Of a stretch of 64,000 nt of DNA, positions 49,792 through 58,985 are shown piece after piece. Made by a program: the position numbers and the translations under genes. Position 1 is the first letter of the stretch. Each line of letters begins with the position of its first letter. A model generated the notes under the pieces. It searched no databases. It worked only from the letters and a program-made list of their open reading frames with translations, and had not been told where the DNA came from. Source of the DNA: Desulfomicrobium escambiense DSM 10707 (GTDB taxonomy: Bacteria > Desulfobacterota > Desulfovibrionia > Desulfovibrionales > Desulfomicrobiaceae). Location: contig NZ_AUAR01000015.1 in assembly GCF_000428825.1 (NCBI RefSeq), positions 54,426 through 118,425 of the forward strand, written 5' to 3'.

Positions 49792-50625
49792 ATGATCGAA
49801 ATACGGCTGGTCCGGCCAAACCGGCGGGAATTCAGACGGGACGTGTATCGTCCGGGGGTCATCTCCCTGTCGCGCATCCTGTGGGGCTCCATGGGGGGCG
49901 GGATATTCCTGGCCCTCATCGCCCTGGCCAGCTCGGCCACGGGCGTCGGCGTGCTCTATCCTCCCCTGGCCGCCACCTGCTTCATCGGCGCCACATGCAC
50001 CTACCTGCGCGTGGCGCGGCCCAAGTCTGTCATCGTCGGGCACTTCATCGCCACGGTGGGCGGTCTGCTCGGCGTGGCCGCCGGCAACCTGCTTCTGGAG
50101 GGCGCCGCCCTGAACGTGCCCGTGAAGCTGGGCCTCGCCGTGCTCATCTCGGCGGCGCTGATGCAGATCCTCGACGCCGACCATCCCCCGGCCGCGGCCA
50201 CGGCGGCCATCCCGGCCCTCCTGCCCCTGCCCGCCCCCGCCTTGGTCCTGCCCCTGCACATGGCCTGGGGCGCCGTCCTGGCCGTACTCTTCGGCGTGAT
50301 CTGGAACCGCTTCTGGTTCGAATGCCCGCCCCCCGAAGAGGGCTGCGGACGCACCTGGTTCAACCTGGGCATGGACAGGGCCGACATCGCCGGCACGGGC
50401 ACATGCGCCCTGGCCACGCTGCTCATGTGCGCAAAGCCGTGGAGTCAGGTCACGTACGAGGCGGGCCTGTGGGTCATGCTCGCGGGGCTGGCCGTCATGT
50501 CCCTGCACCATTTCTTCGGAGCGCGGGTGCTCGTCTCGCGGACGGACGAGACGTGCCCCCTCGCCGCACCGCCACGAACGGGCGGACCCGGCCCGGATTC
50601 AGGGTCAAAGGAGGTAACGCGATGA
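49792..50625 (+). CDS. HPP family membrane protein
   Basis: The 277-residue protein has four to five transmembrane helices (about 30-180) and the HPP signature at residues 131-133 in DADHPPAAATAA. A soluble C-terminal part with one or two further hydrophobic segments follows. Some HPP proteins in cyanobacteria and chloroplasts take up nitrite; others have no known role. GGGGAG precedes the ATG, and its stop overlaps the molybdoenzyme start. It is the first gene of the operon after the sigma-NasS-like fusion, so it may bring in the ion used by the enzyme. Confidence 0.85.
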   Translation: MIEIRLVRPNRREFRRDVYRPGVISLSRILWGSMGGGIFLALIALASSATGVGVLYPPLAATCFIGATCTYLRVARPKSVIVGHFIATVGGLLGVAAGNLLLEGAALNVPVKLGLAVLISAALMQILDADHPPAAATAAIPALLPLPAPALVLPLHMAWGAVLAVLFGVIWNRFWFECPPPEEGCGRTWFNLGMDRADIAGTGTCALATLLMCAKPWSQVTYEAGLWVMLAGLAVMSLHHFFGARVLVSRTDETCPLAAPPRTGGPGPDSGSKEVTR

Positions 50626-52751
50626 ACAGTCGATGGATTCCCACCATGTGCTACCAGTGCAAGGCCGAATGCGCCATCCTGGCCAGGGTGGAGGACGGCG
50701 TGCTGAAGGAGGTCCGCGGCAATCCCAGGGCCCGCGGCAAGGCCTGCGTCAAGGGCATGGCCGGGGTCTCCCTGGAGTACAGTCCCGACCGCCTGACCCA
50801 CCCCCTGAAACGGGTCGGCCATCGCGGCGAGGGAAAGTTCGAGCCCTGCTCCTGGGACGAGGCCTTGCACGCCATCACCGCCAAGCTCAGGGAACTGCGC
50901 GACCGCGGCGAAGCCCACAAGCTCACGGCCAGCTTCTTCCCCCACTCCATCACCGATCCCAAGTGGCGCTTCCTGAACGCCTACGGCGGCTTCATCAACA
51001 CCGCCCTGCCCCACTGCGACTCGGCCAAGATCGTGGCATGCATCAAGGCCATGGGCGGAGTGCCCAACCACCACATCCCGCCGAACTTCGCCTCCGTGCC
51101 CAAGGGCGGGGTCATCATCCTGGCCGGGCGGCACGCCATGGGCTGTCTGGACGACGCGGCCGTGCCGCGGGACATCCTGGACGCCAAGGCGCGCGGCGCC
51201 ATCCTCGTGGTCATCGACCCCGTCTTCACGGCCGACGCGGCCAAGGCGGACTGGTGGATCCCGGTCAGGCCGTCGGGAGACACGGCCCTGTTCACCGGCA
51301 TGACCCACCACATCGTCATGAACGGCCTCCACAACAAGGCCTTCGTGGAGAACTGGATACGGGAAGGCGACTTCGAGAAGCTCAAGGACTATCTCGCCGA
51401 CAAGACGCCCGAAGCCATGAGCGCCATCTGCGACGTCCCGACCCGGGACATCGTCAAGCTGGCCGAGATGTGCGCCTCGGCCCCGTCCGTGGGCGTGGAC
51501 AGCTTCAAGGGCATCATGCTCGGCCAGGCCCTGGACTTCGGCCACGCCTGGACCAACTTCCTGGCCGTGACCGGCAACATCGACAACCCCGGCGGACAGC
51601 CCCTGCCCGACCTGACGCCGCTCTCCCCCGTCCTGCCCGCGCCGGCCGGCCCGAGCCTGGCCGAAAAGGGCTGGCACCGCACCGGGCCCGACAAGGGCAA
51701 GTTCGGCAAGTACTCCTTCATCATGGAGCCGACCTGGTACGAGGCCCAGGCCATCAAGAACGGCGACCTCAAGGTGCTCGTCACGGCGGAATGCAACCCG
51801 GCCCTGACGGAAATGGGGCAGGAGGAATGGCGCAAGGCCGTGACCATGACGGACGAAAAGGGTCAGTATCAGCTCGAAATGCTGGTCAGCTACGAGATCA
51901 TGCTCTCCGAAACCTCAAGATACGCCGACTACGTGCTTCCGGACAAAAGCTACTTCGAACGATGGGAGCTCCTGTACATGCCGTGGTGGTACAACTTCGG
52001 CCACGGCGTGGCCCTGCGCCAGCCCGTGGTCGAGGCGCCGGGAGAATGCCGCCACTCCAACGAGGTCTTCATCGAACTGGGCAAGCGGCTCTGCCCGGAG
52101 TACTTCGCCTTCAAGGACGACCTCGAATACTATGACATCCAGTTGGCAGGCCTGGGCCTGTCGGTCGGGAAGCTGCAGGACATGGGCGGCTTGTGGTCGC
52201 CCGGCACGACGGGTTTCCGCAAGTACGAACACGGCGGCTTCGGTACGCCGAGCAAGAAGATGCACCTCTACTGGGAGGATTTGGAGGATGCGGACCAAGC
52301 CCTGCCGCGCGTCTTCCTGGCGCCCGAATACGACGCCGACGCCGACGCGTTCCCCTTCTTCCTCATCTCCTACCGCACCATCTTCCATCAGGGTTCGGGC
52401 CAGTGGACCCACAACAACCCGCAGCTGCGCGACCCGGTCGGCGGCTTTCTGGACAACCCGGTGCTCATCAACGCCGCCACGGCCAGGAGGCTCGGCATCG
52501 AGGACGGGGCCGTGGTCACCCTGCGCTCCCGCACGGGCAGCCTCAAGGCGCGCGCCAAATGCACCGAGCGCATCCGGCCCGACTGCCTGGGCCTGCACCA
52601 CGGCTTCGGCTCCACCGTGGGACGGGTCGCCGTGCTGGGCGGAGGGGTCAGCGACAACGCCCTGATTCCGGACTCGGGCATGACCCTCGACTGGCAGGAC
52701 CTCGTCGGCGGGGAGTCGCACGTCTCGACCCGCGTCACCGTGGAAGGATAA
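50622..52751 (+). CDS. Cytoplasmic molybdopterin oxidoreductase catalytic subunit
   Basis: The 709-residue protein belongs to the DMSO reductase family. Its [4Fe-4S] site is Cys10-x2-Cys13-x3-Cys17-x24-Cys42. The likely molybdenum (or tungsten) ligand is Cys132 in LPHCDSAKIVA, by analogy with NARHC-type motifs. The C-terminal dinucleotide-binding domain is present. It has no Tat signal, so it works in the cytoplasm, unlike most respiratory relatives. The substrate is not recognisable. Its ATG overlaps the HPP stop with GGAGG upstream, and the four-cluster ferredoxin subunit begins 11 bases after it, so these form a two-subunit enzyme. Confidence 0.88.
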   Translation: MNSRWIPTMCYQCKAECAILARVEDGVLKEVRGNPRARGKACVKGMAGVSLEYSPDRLTHPLKRVGHRGEGKFEPCSWDEALHAITAKLRELRDRGEAHKLTASFFPHSITDPKWRFLNAYGGFINTALPHCDSAKIVACIKAMGGVPNHHIPPNFASVPKGGVIILAGRHAMGCLDDAAVPRDILDAKARGAILVVIDPVFTADAAKADWWIPVRPSGDTALFTGMTHHIVMNGLHNKAFVENWIREGDFEKLKDYLADKTPEAMSAICDVPTRDIVKLAEMCASAPSVGVDSFKGIMLGQALDFGHAWTNFLAVTGNIDNPGGQPLPDLTPLSPVLPAPAGPSLAEKGWHRTGPDKGKFGKYSFIMEPTWYEAQAIKNGDLKVLVTAECNPALTEMGQEEWRKAVTMTDEKGQYQLEMLVSYEIMLSETSRYADYVLPDKSYFERWELLYMPWWYNFGHGVALRQPVVEAPGECRHSNEVFIELGKRLCPEYFAFKDDLEYYDIQLAGLGLSVGKLQDMGGLWSPGTTGFRKYEHGGFGTPSKKMHLYWEDLEDADQALPRVFLAPEYDADADAFPFFLISYRTIFHQGSGQWTHNNPQLRDPVGGFLDNPVLINAATARRLGIEDGAVVTLRSRTGSLKARAKCTERIRPDCLGLHHGFGSTVGRVAVLGGGVSDNALIPDSGMTLDWQDLVGGESHVSTRVTVEG

Positions 52752-52762
52752 GGAGGCACGCC

Positions 52763-53320
52763 ATGAAACAACTCAGTCTCGCCATAGACCTGGACCGCTG
52801 CATCGGCTGCAAGACCTGCGTGGCGGCCTGCCGCAACGCCAAGGGCCTGGTCGACCATGCATCGGCCCTGCCCGGAGCGATCCCCTATTACCTGCGCGTG
52901 GAGAGCGACCGTCAGGGCGTTTACCCGGACATCTCCATCCGTTCCTGGGTCATGCCCTGCCAGCACTGCAAGAACGCCGCGTGCATCAAGGCGTGCAAGG
53001 CCGAAGCCATCGTCAAGGACGAACAGACCGGCATCGTGCGCATCCTGGCCGAGAAATGCACGGGCAGCCGGGCATGCATCGAGGCCTGTCCCTACGGGGT
53101 CATCCAATTCGACGCGGCCCGGAACAAGGCCCACAAGTGCGACCTGTGCTGGGACCGGGTGCACACCGGACAGAAACCCGTCTGCGCCGAGGTCTGCCTG
53201 ACCGACGCCATCCGCTTCGGGGAAAAGGAACTCCTGAAGATGGAACTCGAAGCCGAGGGCAAGGAAATCGTGAAGAAGATGAGCGCCCAGTCCATGCTCT
53301 ACTTCCGCACGCCCGGATAG
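52763..53320 (+). CDS. Four-cluster ferredoxin subunit of the molybdoenzyme, one Cys replaced by Ser
   Basis: The 185-residue protein follows the DmsB/NrfC/PhsB layout with four Cys groups. These are CIGCKTCVAAC (12-22), CQHCKNAACIKAC, CTGSRACIEAC and CDLC with CAEVC. In the third group the normal second Cys (in C-x2-C-x2-C-x3-C) is Ser. That cluster is therefore probably [3Fe-4S] or Ser-ligated, as in NarH where a Trp fills one place. It passes electrons to or from the molybdoenzyme encoded upstream. There is no signal peptide. AGGAGG precedes the ATG and a strong hairpin follows the gene. Confidence 0.9.
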   Translation: MKQLSLAIDLDRCIGCKTCVAACRNAKGLVDHASALPGAIPYYLRVESDRQGVYPDISIRSWVMPCQHCKNAACIKACKAEAIVKDEQTGIVRILAEKCTGSRACIEACPYGVIQFDAARNKAHKCDLCWDRVHTGQKPVCAEVCLTDAIRFGEKELLKMELEAEGKEIVKKMSAQSMLYFRTPG

Positions 53321-53336
53321 AAACCGAGAAGCGCAA

Positions 53337-53370
53337 CGGCGGGCCGGAAGCGTTCGCCTCCGGCCCGCCG
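53337..53370 (+). terminator. Hairpin terminator after the molybdoenzyme operon
   Basis: CGGCGGGCCGGA (53337-53348) pairs perfectly with TCCGGCCCGCCG (53359-53370) around a ten-base loop. It lies just after the ferredoxin subunit gene. The T tract is weak (CTGCTTCGTG). Confidence 0.7.
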
Positions 53371-53478
53371 CTGCTTCGTGAGAAATCGCCGCCCCGCATT
53401 GACCATGCCCCGCCCTCGCCGCTAGGCTGCAGTCCCGGCCGGACCGTCCCGGCACCGACGTCAACCTGCGCGAGCACC

Positions 53479-54495
53479 ATGAACATTTCTACCATCCGAC
53501 ACATCCTCTCCACCGGCCAGCAGCTGTGCTTCGACGCCGCAGGCAACCCCGTGGACTGCAAGGGCAGCGGCCAGGACGGCGAGTTCCGGAGCGGACAGCC
53601 CTGGCCCGATCCGCGTTTTGAGCTACAGGACCGCGACCTGGCCCTGGACCGGCTGACGGGCCTGGTCTGGCCGCGCATCGCCGCCCTGGGGGATTTTCCC
53701 ATGTCCTGGCCCGAAGCCCTGGCGGCGGTAGCTGACATGAACCGAGACCAGGCCTTCGGCCACGCCGACTGGCGCCTGCCCAACCGCCGCGAGCTTCTGA
53801 GCGTGGTCAGCCACGACCACCACCGCCCGGCCCTGCCCGCGGGGCATCCCTTCACGGTGCAGCAGACATGGTACTGGACCGCTACGACGGCCGTCATCGC
53901 CCCCGACTGCGCCTGGCGCGTGCACCTGGAGGGCGGGCGCATGTTCTACGGCGACAAGACGCGCGACGCCATGGTCTGGCCCGTGCGCGGCGAAAGCGGG
54001 CTGCTGGCGCAAACCGGGCAGATCCGCTGCCGTGACGTGGCGGGGAACGTCGTGGACTGCGCGGGGACGGGGCAGGACGGGGAGCTGCGCTGCGGGGCGC
54101 CGTGGCCCGACCCGCGCTTCGCCGTGGAGGGGGAAGGAGTGCACGACCGCCTGACGGGTCTGCTCTGGACCCGGTCGGCGGACCTGCGTGGAATGTGCAC
54201 CTGGGAGGAGGCTCTGCGGGCGGCGCGGGAGCATCGCGCGGGAGGGCTGGCCTGGCGGCTGCCGAACATCAGGGAGCTGGAGTCCCTGGTGGACGCCGAG
54301 CGCCACGACCCTGCCCTGCCGGGCGGGCACCCTTTCGAGAACCCGCAGGAGGCCTACTGGTCATCGACCAGCAGCGCCTACTCGCACGACTGGGCCTACT
54401 GCTTGTACCTGCACAAGGGGGCCGTGGGCGTGGGCTTCAAGGCAGGGGCCGAGTTCTCGGCCTGGCTCGTGGCCGTGGAATCTACTCCGGGGTGA
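53479..54495 (+). CDS. Protein with two DUF1566 (Lcl C-terminal type) domains
   Basis: The 338-residue protein is a tandem duplication of one domain. Each copy has an opening CFDAAGNPVDCKGSGQDGE-like segment (Cys-rich), DRLTGLVW or DRLTGLLW, WRLPNRRELLSVV or WRLPNIRELESLV, and a C-terminal W-x-x-T/S segment. DUF1566 proteins are usually exported or surface-bound, but no signal peptide is visible here. Its function is unknown. The last 14 bases overlap the convergent formate dehydrogenase gene. Confidence 0.82.
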   Translation: MNISTIRHILSTGQQLCFDAAGNPVDCKGSGQDGEFRSGQPWPDPRFELQDRDLALDRLTGLVWPRIAALGDFPMSWPEALAAVADMNRDQAFGHADWRLPNRRELLSVVSHDHHRPALPAGHPFTVQQTWYWTATTAVIAPDCAWRVHLEGGRMFYGDKTRDAMVWPVRGESGLLAQTGQIRCRDVAGNVVDCAGTGQDGELRCGAPWPDPRFAVEGEGVHDRLTGLLWTRSADLRGMCTWEEALRAAREHRAGGLAWRLPNIRELESLVDAERHDPALPGGHPFENPQEAYWSSTSSAYSHDWAYCLYLHKGAVGVGFKAGAEFSAWLVAVESTPG

Positions 54496-57142
54496 CGCGC
54501 ACCGCGCAGGCCTTGAATTCCGGGATGCGCGCCAGGGGATCCAGGGCCGGGTTGGTCAGGACATTGGCCGCAGCCTCGGCGAAGTGGAACGGGATGAAGA
54601 CGTGCCCTTCGGCCACGCGCTCCGTGACCTGGGCCCTGACCGAAATCTCCCCGCGCCGCGAGGCCACCTGCACCCGCTGACCGTGGATGACGCCCAGACG
54701 CGCGGCGTCGGCGGGGTTCATCTCCACGAAGCATTCGGGCACGATGCGGTTCAGACCCTCGCTTTTGCGGGTCATGGTTCCGGTGTGGTAGTGCTCCAGC
54801 ACCCGGCCTGTGCCGAGGGTCAAGGGATAGGCCGCGTCGGGCGTCTCGGCCGGCGGCTGCGGGTGCACGGGCACGAAGCGCCCCTTGCCGCGCGGGAAAC
54901 TCTCGCGGTGCAGGATGGGCGTGCCCGGATGGGTCTTGTCCGGACAGGGCCAGACCAGCCCTTGCCCCTCAATGCGGCGGTAGTCGATGCCGCCGTAGAT
55001 GGGCGCGGCCTGGGCGATTTCGGCCATGACGGCCTCGGGCGAGTCCGGCCCGGGACCCAGGCCCAGGCGTTCGGACAGCATGTTCAGGATGCGCCAGTCG
55101 GGCAGGGCCTGCCCCGGGCAGGGCACGGCGGCGCGCACGCGCTGCACGCGGCGGTCGGTGTTGGTGAAGGTGCCGTCCTTTTCGAGCGCGGACGCCGCAG
55201 GCAGCACCACGTCGGCAAGGCCCGCCGTCTCGGTCAGGAAGATGTCCTGCACCGCCAGGAAATCAAGACCTTCAAGCCGCTTCCGCACATGCGCGACATC
55301 CGCATCCGACACGGCGGGGTTCTCGCCCATGATGAACATGGCCCGGACCTGCGGGGAGGCGAACATCTCCGTGGCCGTCAGGCCGGGGGTTCTGGACAGG
55401 GAGGTCATCCACAGGCTTTCCATCCGGCCCAGGGCCGCTTCGTCGTCCACCCGTCCGTATCCGGGCAGGAAGCCCGGCAACCCGCCCATGTCGCAGGAAC
55501 CCTGCACGTTATTCTGCCCCCTGAGCGGGTTGATCCCCGCTCCGGGCCGCCCCACTTGCCCGCAAAGCAGGGCCAGGTCGGCCAGGGCCAGGACCGTGTC
55601 CGTGCCGCAGGCATGCTGGGTGATGCCCATGCAGTACAGGATGGTCGCCGCCCCGGCGCGGGCGTATAGGCGGGCCGCCCGCTCCAGGTCGGCGGACGGA
55701 ATTCCGGTCGCGGACTGCACGTATTCGGGGGTATAGGGCTCCAAGGCAGCGCGCAGCTCTTCGAACCCTTCGGTGCGGCTGTGGATGAAAGCCCGGTTCT
55801 CCAGGCCCTCGCGCAGGATGACGTGCATGAGGCCGTTGATCCAGGCGATGTCGGTGCCCGGCGCCGGGCGCAGCCAGAGATGGGCGTGCCGGGTCAGGGC
55901 GACGGCGCGCGGATCGACGACCACGAGTGTCGCCCCGGCGCGCACGGCACGCTTGACGCGTGCCGCGAAGACCGGATGCGTCTCGGTGGTATTGGAGCCG
56001 GTGACCAGAATCACCTCGGCGTTGCCCACATCGGCCATGATATTGGTCGGCGAGGCGCTGCCGAAGGCCTGCACCAGGGCTTCGAGGGAAGAGGCGTGGC
56101 ACAGCCGCGCACAGTGGTCCACGTTGTTGGTACCCATGCGCCGCGCCAGCTTCTGAAACAGGTAGTTTTCCTCGTTGGTGCAGCGGGCCGAGGCCAGAAA
56201 ACCCAAGGCGTCGGGCCCGTGGGCGTCGCGGGAGGCCAGAAGGCGGGCGGCGACCAGCTCGATGGCCTCGTCCCACCCGGCAGGGACCAGCGCTCCATCG
56301 CGTCGGACGAGCGGTGTGGTCAGGCGCTCGGGGTGGGCGGTGAAATCCAGGGCGAAACGCCCCTTGACGCACAGGCTCCCTTCATTGTGGCCGTCCTCGG
56401 CCCCCAGCACATGCCGGATGCGGCCGTCCTGAACATACACGTCCATCTGGCAGCCCACCCCGCAATACGGACACGTGGTGCGCACCGGGCGGGTCTCGCA
56501 CAGGCGCGGTTTGCGGCGGGCGTCCACCATGCTCAGCGCTCCCGTGGGGCAGACCTGCAAACACTCGCCGCAGAACACGCAGTCGGACTCGGCCAGGGCC
56601 GTGTCGCACCCGGCCACGATCTTGGCGGCCGCGCCGCGGTAGCCGTAATCGATGGCCTCGTTGACCTGGATCTCGTTGCAGGCCTGCACGCATCGCCCGC
56701 AGAGGATGCACTTGGAAAAGTCGCGCACGATGAACGGGTTGCCCGTCTCGGGCCGGTAGCGGGGCCTCGGCCGTTCGAAGGAGCCCGTGCCCACGCCGTA
56801 GCGGTAGGCCAAGCTCTGCAGGGCGCAGTCCCCGGCCGCCGGGCAGAGCAGGCAGTCGTGGTTGCCGGAGTCGAGCATGAGCCGCAGGATGGTCCGGCGG
56901 GCCCGCAGCACACGGTCCGAGTCGGTGTGCACGATCATGCCCTCGGCAGCCGGGGCCGCGCAGGACGCCACTAGGGTGCGGGCGCCCCAGACCTCCACCA
57001 CGCAGATGCGGCAGGCGCCCGTTGGCGCGCAGTTCGGCAGGTGGCACAGGGTCGGGATGAAGATGCCGTGGGCCTTGGCCACTTCAAGAATCGTCTGGCC
57101 GGACGTGAAGACGCACGGCGTGTCGTTGATGGTCAGTTCCAT
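54482..57142 (-). CDS. Cytoplasmic formate dehydrogenase catalytic subunit (NuoG-FdhF type)
   Basis: The 886-residue protein starts with a NuoG-like part. A [2Fe-2S] site has Cys33, Cys44, Cys47 and Cys61, and two [4Fe-4S] ferredoxin motifs (CILCGRCVQAC, CVFCGECLQVC) follow. The rest is an FdhF-like molybdopterin domain with CPYCGVGC. The metal ligand is Cys348 in ARLCHASS, where some homologues have selenocysteine. It oxidises formate, or reduces CO2, and passes electrons through the clusters to the NuoEF-like partners encoded upstream. It is the last gene of a three-gene operon read on the minus strand. There is no Tat signal. Confidence 0.9.
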   Translation of the reverse strand: MELTINDTPCVFTSGQTILEVAKAHGIFIPTLCHLPNCAPTGACRICVVEVWGARTLVASCAAPAAEGMIVHTDSDRVLRARRTILRLMLDSGNHDCLLCPAAGDCALQSLAYRYGVGTGSFERPRPRYRPETGNPFIVRDFSKCILCGRCVQACNEIQVNEAIDYGYRGAAAKIVAGCDTALAESDCVFCGECLQVCPTGALSMVDARRKPRLCETRPVRTTCPYCGVGCQMDVYVQDGRIRHVLGAEDGHNEGSLCVKGRFALDFTAHPERLTTPLVRRDGALVPAGWDEAIELVAARLLASRDAHGPDALGFLASARCTNEENYLFQKLARRMGTNNVDHCARLCHASSLEALVQAFGSASPTNIMADVGNAEVILVTGSNTTETHPVFAARVKRAVRAGATLVVVDPRAVALTRHAHLWLRPAPGTDIAWINGLMHVILREGLENRAFIHSRTEGFEELRAALEPYTPEYVQSATGIPSADLERAARLYARAGAATILYCMGITQHACGTDTVLALADLALLCGQVGRPGAGINPLRGQNNVQGSCDMGGLPGFLPGYGRVDDEAALGRMESLWMTSLSRTPGLTATEMFASPQVRAMFIMGENPAVSDADVAHVRKRLEGLDFLAVQDIFLTETAGLADVVLPAASALEKDGTFTNTDRRVQRVRAAVPCPGQALPDWRILNMLSERLGLGPGPDSPEAVMAEIAQAAPIYGGIDYRRIEGQGLVWPCPDKTHPGTPILHRESFPRGKGRFVPVHPQPPAETPDAAYPLTLGTGRVLEHYHTGTMTRKSEGLNRIVPECFVEMNPADAARLGVIHGQRVQVASRRGEISVRAQVTERVAEGHVFIPFHFAEAAANVLTNPALDPLARIPEFKACAVRVTPE

Positions 57143-57152
57143 GGCGTCCCCG

Positions 57153-58985
57153 TCAGTCGATACAGTCGAAAGGGCAGGCCTGAAAGCAGGCCAGGCATTG
57201 CACGCATTTTTCGCGGTCGATGCGGGCAGTCTGTTTTTTGGCCCAGATCACCGCCCCGGCCGGGCAGGCCTTGAAGCACAGCCCGCACTTGCGGCAGCGC
57301 GACTCGTCCACCTCGAACTTGAGCAGGGCCACGCAGCGCTTGGCCGGGCAGCGCTTTTCGGCGATATGCGCCTCGAATTCGTCCCGGAAATGGCGCAGGG
57401 CCGAGAGGATCGGGTTGGAGGCCGTCTGGCCCAGGCCACACAGGGACGCGTCGGTGATGACCGCGGCCAGGTCCTCCAGGGCGCGCAGGTCGCAGGGCTC
57501 GCCCTTGCCTTCGCAGATGCGGGTCAGGATCTCGAGCTGCCGCCTGGTCCCCTCGCGGCAGGGCGTGCACTTGCCGCAGGACTCGTCCTGGATGAAATCC
57601 ATGAAGAAGCGGGCCATGTCGACCATGCAGGTGCGGTCGTTCATGACGATGACCCCGCCCGAGCCCATGATGGCCCCGGCCTTGGTGATGGCCTCGTAGT
57701 CCACGGGCGTGTCCAGCAGGTGCGCCGGGATGCTTCCGCCCGACGGGCCGCCGAGCTGCACGGCCTTGCACTTCCTCTTGCCGGGCACCCCGCCGCCGAT
57801 GTCGTTGACCAGCACGGACAGGGGCGTGCCCATGTCCACCTCGACCAGCCCGATGTTGTTCACGTCGCCGGACAGAGCGAAGACCTTGGTTCCCGTGCTG
57901 CCCTCGGTGCCCACGCCGGCGTGGCAGGCCGCGCCCAGGCGGATGATGGCGCCGACGCCGGCCAACGTCTCTACGTTGTTCAGGACCGTCGGCTTGCCCC
58001 ACAACCCCTGCTGCGCCGGGAACGGCGGCCGGGGGACGGGCATGCCGCGGCGGCCCTCGATGGAGCGCATGAGGGCCGTTTCCTCGCCGCAGACGAAGGC
58101 CCCGGCTCCCTGGTAGATCTCGAGGTCGAAGGAAAAGCCGCTGCCCAGGATGTTCTCGCCCAGCAGGCCCAACTCCCGGGCCTGGGCGATGGCGACCGTC
58201 AGGCGATGGATGGCCAGGGGGTATTCCGAACGGCAGTAGATGTAACCATGGCGCGAACCGATGGCCACGGCCGCGATGAGCATGCCTTCGAGCACGGCGT
58301 GGGGGTCGGACTCGAGGATGGAACGGTCCATGAACGCGCCCGGGTCGCCCTCGTCGGCGTTGCAGAGCACGTACTTGACGTCGCCGGGCGAAGCGGCCGC
58401 GAACTTCCATTTGAGGCCCGTGGGGAACCCGGCCCCGCCGCGCCCGCGCAGGCCCGAGGCCCGCACCTCCTCGACGACGCCCTCCGGGGTCATGTCGAAC
58501 AGGGCCTTGGCCAGGCCCTGGTAGGCTTCGTGAGCGATGGCGTGGCCGATGTTCTCGGGGTCGATGCGACCCTTGTTGCGCAGGATCCACGGCCGCTGCA
58601 GGGCGAAGAAGGGGATGGAGTCCATGCCCGCCACGGCGTTGCCTTCGGGGTCGCGGTACAGCAGCCTCTCCACGGGCCGCCCCCCGGCCGAGGCGATGAC
58701 CTCGGCGGCGTCCTGCGCGCGCACCTTGCAGTACAGAACGCCGCCGGGCTGCATGATGACCACCGGCCCCAGGGCGCAGAAACCGTTGCAGCCCGTCTCG
58801 ATGACCTGCACGGCGCCTCCCTGCCGCGCGGACTCTTCGCGCAGGGCCGCGATGAGCGGGATGGAGCCTGTGGCGTGGCAGCCGGTGCCGCTGCAACAGA
58901 AGACGCGCGGGGCAAAGGTTTCGAGGGCGGCCCGCTCAAAGTCGCGCATGGCCGTCAGTGCGGCTCGGTCGAGACGGGCGCTCAT
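57153..58985 (-). CDS. NuoF/HndC-like NAD(P)-binding diaphorase subunit
   Basis: The 610-residue protein has an N-terminal thioredoxin-like [2Fe-2S] domain (about 25-110). An FMN and NADH-binding NuoF domain has GLRGRGGAGFPTGLKW, a NuoF-type [4Fe-4S] site ESCGKCTPCREGT, and two more C-terminal [4Fe-4S] motifs (CRKCGLCFKAC, CVQCLACFQAC). It moves electrons between the formate dehydrogenase and NAD(P)H, possibly with ferredoxin in an electron-bifurcating complex. It starts four bases inside the NuoE-like gene and lies 10 bases before the catalytic subunit gene. Confidence 0.92.
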   Translation of the reverse strand: MSARLDRAALTAMRDFERAALETFAPRVFCCSGTGCHATGSIPLIAALREESARQGGAVQVIETGCNGFCALGPVVIMQPGGVLYCKVRAQDAAEVIASAGGRPVERLLYRDPEGNAVAGMDSIPFFALQRPWILRNKGRIDPENIGHAIAHEAYQGLAKALFDMTPEGVVEEVRASGLRGRGGAGFPTGLKWKFAAASPGDVKYVLCNADEGDPGAFMDRSILESDPHAVLEGMLIAAVAIGSRHGYIYCRSEYPLAIHRLTVAIAQARELGLLGENILGSGFSFDLEIYQGAGAFVCGEETALMRSIEGRRGMPVPRPPFPAQQGLWGKPTVLNNVETLAGVGAIIRLGAACHAGVGTEGSTGTKVFALSGDVNNIGLVEVDMGTPLSVLVNDIGGGVPGKRKCKAVQLGGPSGGSIPAHLLDTPVDYEAITKAGAIMGSGGVIVMNDRTCMVDMARFFMDFIQDESCGKCTPCREGTRRQLEILTRICEGKGEPCDLRALEDLAAVITDASLCGLGQTASNPILSALRHFRDEFEAHIAEKRCPAKRCVALLKFEVDESRCRKCGLCFKACPAGAVIWAKKQTARIDREKCVQCLACFQACPFDCID

